The position numbers and the translations under genes were made by a program. Shown here in pieces: positions 60,901-64,000 of a stretch of 64,000 nucleotides of DNA (the stretch's first letter is position 1; every line of letters starts with the position of its first letter). Origin of the DNA: Albifimbria verrucaria (Eukaryota > Ascomycota > Sordariomycetes > Hypocreales > Stachybotryaceae); NCBI GenBank assembly GCA_020081605.1, contig JAHREC010000011.1:4154001-4218000 (forward strand). Direction: 5' to 3'. The notes beneath the pieces are model-generated. The model searched no databases. It saw only the letters and a program-made list of their open reading frames with translations, and was not told the origin of the DNA.

Positions 60901-63900
60901 AGTATGAGAGGTAGGAGGGAATATGGCTTTCTTGGCATCACGAAGCTCTGACTTCCAGAAAGCACCAGCCTTCTCGGGATTGATGTCAATAGTGTACTTG
61001 ATGAAGCTGGAATATGGCTGAAGAGCAGGAACATCAAGCTCAAGATACGCGCGGTAGAGTGTATCCATCATGAGGCTCATAGTCCAACCATCGAATATAG
61101 CGTGGTGCATTATGAGAGTGAAGTAAGTGTCGCCACTTGGTTCGTTGATAATAGCGTAGCGGGAGAGAGGTGAGCCGTAACCCATCTCAACGTTGTGCTT
61201 GGCACTCATGAAGGCACGCAAAGAGACATCTTCTGTTGACTCCCACTGAGCAGGGCCATTAACTAAGACCTGGATAGACTGGCCTCCAGCCAATACGATA
61301 CGAGTACGCAAGTTGCAACAGACATTGAGGGTTTTCTCCCATGCCATTTTGAATTTGGCAATATCGACACGGGATGGCAATCTGTATACGTACTTCGCGA
61401 CGTAAGAGCCAGGTTGTTTGGCTGCAAGAGCAAGAAGACCTTCCTGCAGCTTGGTGCAAGGGTATGCATCCTCAATTTCTTGTTTCTCGAGAAGGGCGCA
61501 TTGTTCACGGACGGATTCGCCAATTGCGAGGTCACGGCTGGTCTCGTCCAGGAGTTCGAAAGCAGCGATTGTAGTTTGGCCATCGCTACCATCGGTTTCT
61601 ACAGCCTTGGCTGCGATGCTCGAAAGCCTGGGATCGTCAAAGATATCCTTGACAGTAATAGAAATTCCAGCCTCCCGTGCAGTGGTGACAAGATGAATTG
61701 CCGTAATTGAGTCACCGCCGATACGGAGGAAGCTGTCGTCTCTTCCAATAGACTCCAACGGCAGATGGAGAATATCTCCCCAAATCTGTTGCATTCGGCT
61801 TTCCATTGGTGTCTCCGGAGGTCTCTTATTACCGTCGGAGAGTGCATACTGAGCGAGGGCCTCGCGGCTGAGGTCATTTGTCAGGCTTCGTAGAGTATTG
61901 CGATCAAGCTTCGTAGAGGTAATAAAAGGCATGAAGCGACAAGGGATGAACAGAGTAGGTATCATGTATCGTGGAAGCGTGATGCTAAGTTCTCCCACCA
62001 TAGCAGCAATTTGATCCTGTAATGTGGCGTCGAGCGGTAGGAAGACAGAGCTATCATCAGCAGCAAGGTTGATACCCGCGGTTCTTGACTCGTCGTTGAA
62101 GCAAAGGTACGAAACAAGGTTAACACCGGCTTCATTCTTGAAGACATCCACAGCCACCTGTCGTACGCCCTTAAGTGAGGCACGGATATGATGTTCAACT
62201 TCACCAAGTTCGACTCGCAAACCGCGAATCTTGACCTGCGTATCCTTTCTGCTAGAGAATTCGATAGTTCCGTCTGAATTATAGTAGCAGAGATCGCCAG
62301 ACTTGTAGAATCTGCCCCATTTAGCTTCACTTCGGCGTGGAGCCCAGCTAGGAAGATCTCGCAAGGTGGATTGCTTTGTTTTCTCGGGATCTGCAAGGTA
62401 CTCTCGGAGAAGGGTTGGGCCTTGGATAACAACCTCTCCAAGTGTTCCGACAGGGGCTAATTTCGCAGGGTTGTTTGGATCCACGATCCAGCAGAAACCA
62501 CCAATAGGTCTGCCAACATTGAGTGGTGACTCGTCCGCTGACTTCCACTCGTGGATTGAACTGAAGACACAGGTCTCAGCAGGTCCCCAACCGTTGAAAA
62601 GCCGCACCTTTCCGAACCAAGCCTCGAAAACGTCACGTGTGACTGCCTCACCAGCAAGAAGCATGGATTTCAGGCCTGGAAGGTCTTCAGGCTTGAGCGT
62701 TCTTGCAAATGACGGGGTGAAGAATGCGGTATTAACGCTGGCTTCTTGCATAAACTCCTTGAGTCCGTTCATTCTGCTCTCTTCTGATGGTACACACAAG
62801 CAAGCACCGTTAATCAATGGACTGAAGATTTCTCCGATAGCTAAGTCGAAGACGCATGCAGCAAATTGCAGCATTCGAGTTTCTTCTGAGATATCCAAGC
62901 GCTTGCTGATAGCAGTCTGACTGGTGCAAACAGAGCCGTGCTCCATAATCAGACCCTTTGGCGTACCAGTAGATCCAGAAGTGAACAGCACATAGGCAAT
63001 GTTTCTGGGCGTGACGTTGGAAGCAGGCGAGCTAAGAGCCGACTCTGGTGCTCTAGAAATAAGAGACTGGATGAGTTGAGGCGTCACTTCCAGAACATTA
63101 TCAACCAAGCCGTCACAAAGGTTCTTGTTTGCAGGTGAAGACAGAGCAATCTTCGCCTTTGTTTGGGACACGACTTGTTGCTGTCTTTGAAGGGGATGCG
63201 AGGGATCAAGCGGGACCCAAGCAGCGCCAGCCTTGTTGATTGCCAGAATTGATACGAAATACCAAGCAGACTTTTCGAAGCAGACGTGGATCAAGTCATC
63301 CGGCCGAATGGCTTCACTCTTGAAAAGGAAGTGCGCAAGAGCATTGGAGTAGCTATCCAGTTGGCTGTATGTGAGCTGTGCATCCCAAGCATGAATAGCG
63401 ACCGCATCAGGTCGGATCTGAGCTTGCTCCTCAATGAGTTGATGCAAGCAGCTATCCACAATCTCTGGAGTCTCGGCATTCCATTGAAGTGCCTGCTGTA
63501 CATCCCACTCTCCAGAAAGAGTGACAGCGCTCAAGCTTGTATCGTCTTGGGTTTGCAGTTGTTGAACGACATGATTGAAGTGCTCAGACAAGGCCTCCAT
63601 CTTTGCCTCCGACAGAACATCGGAGTTATAGATGAGAAGAAGTTCAATGTGGTCATCATACAGAAGACCCTGAATGACCAATGGGTAGCTGAAGTATCCC
63701 TCCATAGACTCCTCAACGGTGAACTTTTCGGAATCCACAGCGACGAGAACGGAATCGGCCGTCACATCAGTAGAATCCATTTGTTGGGCTGGCTGAACAA
63801 CCAACAAGCTGGTGAAATCACAAGCATCCTTGGCATTGGCTCCCAATTTGATGATGTTCTGGAGACCGAACTGCTCATAAGCAACCATGTCAGATGATTG

Positions 63901-64000
63901 GGTTTGAATGTCTTGAAGGAAGCGAGAGACAGTCCTATTCTGATCCAAGCGAACCCGGATAGGAACAGTAGCAATCATCGGACCGGCCATTTCGCTGAGG
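53673..64000 (-). CDS. Multimodular nonribosomal peptide synthetase, C-terminal part (N-terminus beyond window)
   Basis: Read 3'-ward from the right edge the order is (C)-A1-T1-C2-A2-T2-C3-A3-T3-C4, stop at 53673. All three A domains keep the ATP-binding core (LFTSGSTG.PK) and the YK(T/S)GD(L/F) and RVELGE/RIELAE-type cores. All T domains keep the phosphopantetheine serine (IGGDSI). The three complete C domains keep HHxxxDG (HHAIFDG, HHAMFDG, HHSMFDG). No epimerisation, methyltransferase, thioesterase or reductase domain is present, and the protein ends shortly after C4 (VSVPDPDEAQ). Such terminal C domains release fungal peptides by macrocyclisation. Frames break near 60590 and 56125, each fixed by one base, so this is one ORF of at least 3,430 codons with no intron seen. 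The product is unknown. Confidence 0.95.
54950..58189 (-). other. NRPS: module C3-A3-T3
   Basis: C3 starts at EDAYPCTGLQEGLM (about 58189), with HHAMFDG near 57825. A3 spans about 56890-55355 and is split by the single-base break near 56125 (DDVP..ETLMLVGE). The code reads D-V-S-L-M-V-A-I-F-K. T3 serine is at about 55176-55178. A2 and A3 share long near-identical blocks around the A4 core. Confidence 0.8.
58190..61489 (-). other. NRPS: module C2-A2-T2
   Basis: C2 starts at EDAYPCTKLQEGLL (about 61488), with HHAIFDG near 61107. A single-base break lies near 60590. A2 spans about 60170-58580 and contains an unusual acidic insertion (six D then three E) at about 59014-59065, before the YKTGDL core. 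The code reads D-V-G-L-V-G-G-I-Y-K. T2 serine lies at about 58415-58417. Confidence 0.8.
61490..64000 (-). other. NRPS: end of upstream C domain and module with A1-T1
   Basis: The first ~165 visible residues are the C-terminal end of a C domain (VRVRLD..FLQDIQTQSSDM). A1 spans about 63470-61880, and T1 has its serine at about 61708-61710. Aligning A4-A5 cores with the GrsA positions gives the specificity code D-L-G-F-L-A-G-V-F-K, suggesting a small aliphatic substrate (inference). A1 is the most diverged of the three A domains. Confidence 0.8.

Noticed and set aside
53673..64000. Enniatin/beauvericin-type synthetase
   Set aside because: That family has two modules and an N-methyltransferase inserted in the second A domain. 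No methyltransferase motif is present here.
53673..64000. Hydroxamate siderophore synthetase
   Set aside because: Those end in repeated T-C units. Here each C is followed by an A domain except the last, and no T-C-T-C tail exists.
53673..64000. Peptaibol synthetase
   Set aside because: Peptaibol enzymes release through a C-terminal reductase. This protein ends in a condensation domain, although A1 has a code reminiscent of Aib domains.
1..64000. CRISPR arrays, rRNA or tRNA genes
   Set aside because: No regularly spaced repeats, no rRNA-like sequence and no cloverleaf with a convincing T-loop were noticed by eye. A tRNA scan would be needed to exclude an intron-containing tRNA.

Overview
This is a filamentous ascomycete chromosome segment, most likely Sordariomycetes and possibly Hypocreales. 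The basis is short GT..AG introns (about 50-70 nt), CT-rich promoters, Zn(II)2Cys6 and C2H2 regulators with fungal transcription-factor domains, a NACHT-ankyrin protein and a multimodular nonribosomal peptide synthetase (NRPS). The genus cannot be fixed from the sequence alone.

Layout. The left 11 kb is mostly housekeeping: the 3' part of a coiled-coil gene (1-2209), mitochondrial ribosomal protein bL33m (2605-2906, -), alanine aminotransferase (4972-6457, +), proteasome lid subunit Rpn7 (6898-8457, -) and an F-box/WD-repeat-like protein (9118-11013, -). Next comes a large STAND gene (12091-17284, -). It reads as an N-terminal signalling domain, NACHT, ankyrin repeats and a CorA-like two-helix membrane domain with a GMN motif. 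It is head-to-head with an unrecognised gene (17755-18893, +). A PhyH-type dioxygenase (20461-21276, +), a 4.7 kb gene-free repeat-speckled region and a C2H2 transcription factor (26009-29234, +) follow. Then come a hypothetical gene (29831-30659, -), a nitronate monooxygenase (31438-32537, +) and an SMP-30-like beta-propeller (34273-35456, -).

From 37.2 to 43.1 kb lies a compact maltose-utilisation cluster: a Zn2Cys6 regulator, an MFS sugar permease and a GH13 alpha-glucosidase, with permease and glucosidase divergent from one promoter region. From 43.3 kb to the right edge the content is accessory metabolism: an FAD monooxygenase, a secreted SBP56-like propeller, an NTF2-like protein, an HpcH/HpaI aldolase and a huge minus-strand NRPS. 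The visible NRPS part is (C)-A-T-C-A-T-C-A-T-C, ending in a condensation domain without thioesterase, reductase, epimerase or methyltransferase. Its N-terminus is beyond the window. This is a plausible but unproven biosynthetic cluster for a probably cyclic peptide.

A technical theme runs through the window. Almost every conserved gene is broken by single-base deletions inside homopolymer runs (CCC/CCCC, GGG, AAAA), and adding one base back to each run restores family-typical protein. I therefore treat these genes as intact and the breaks as consensus errors.
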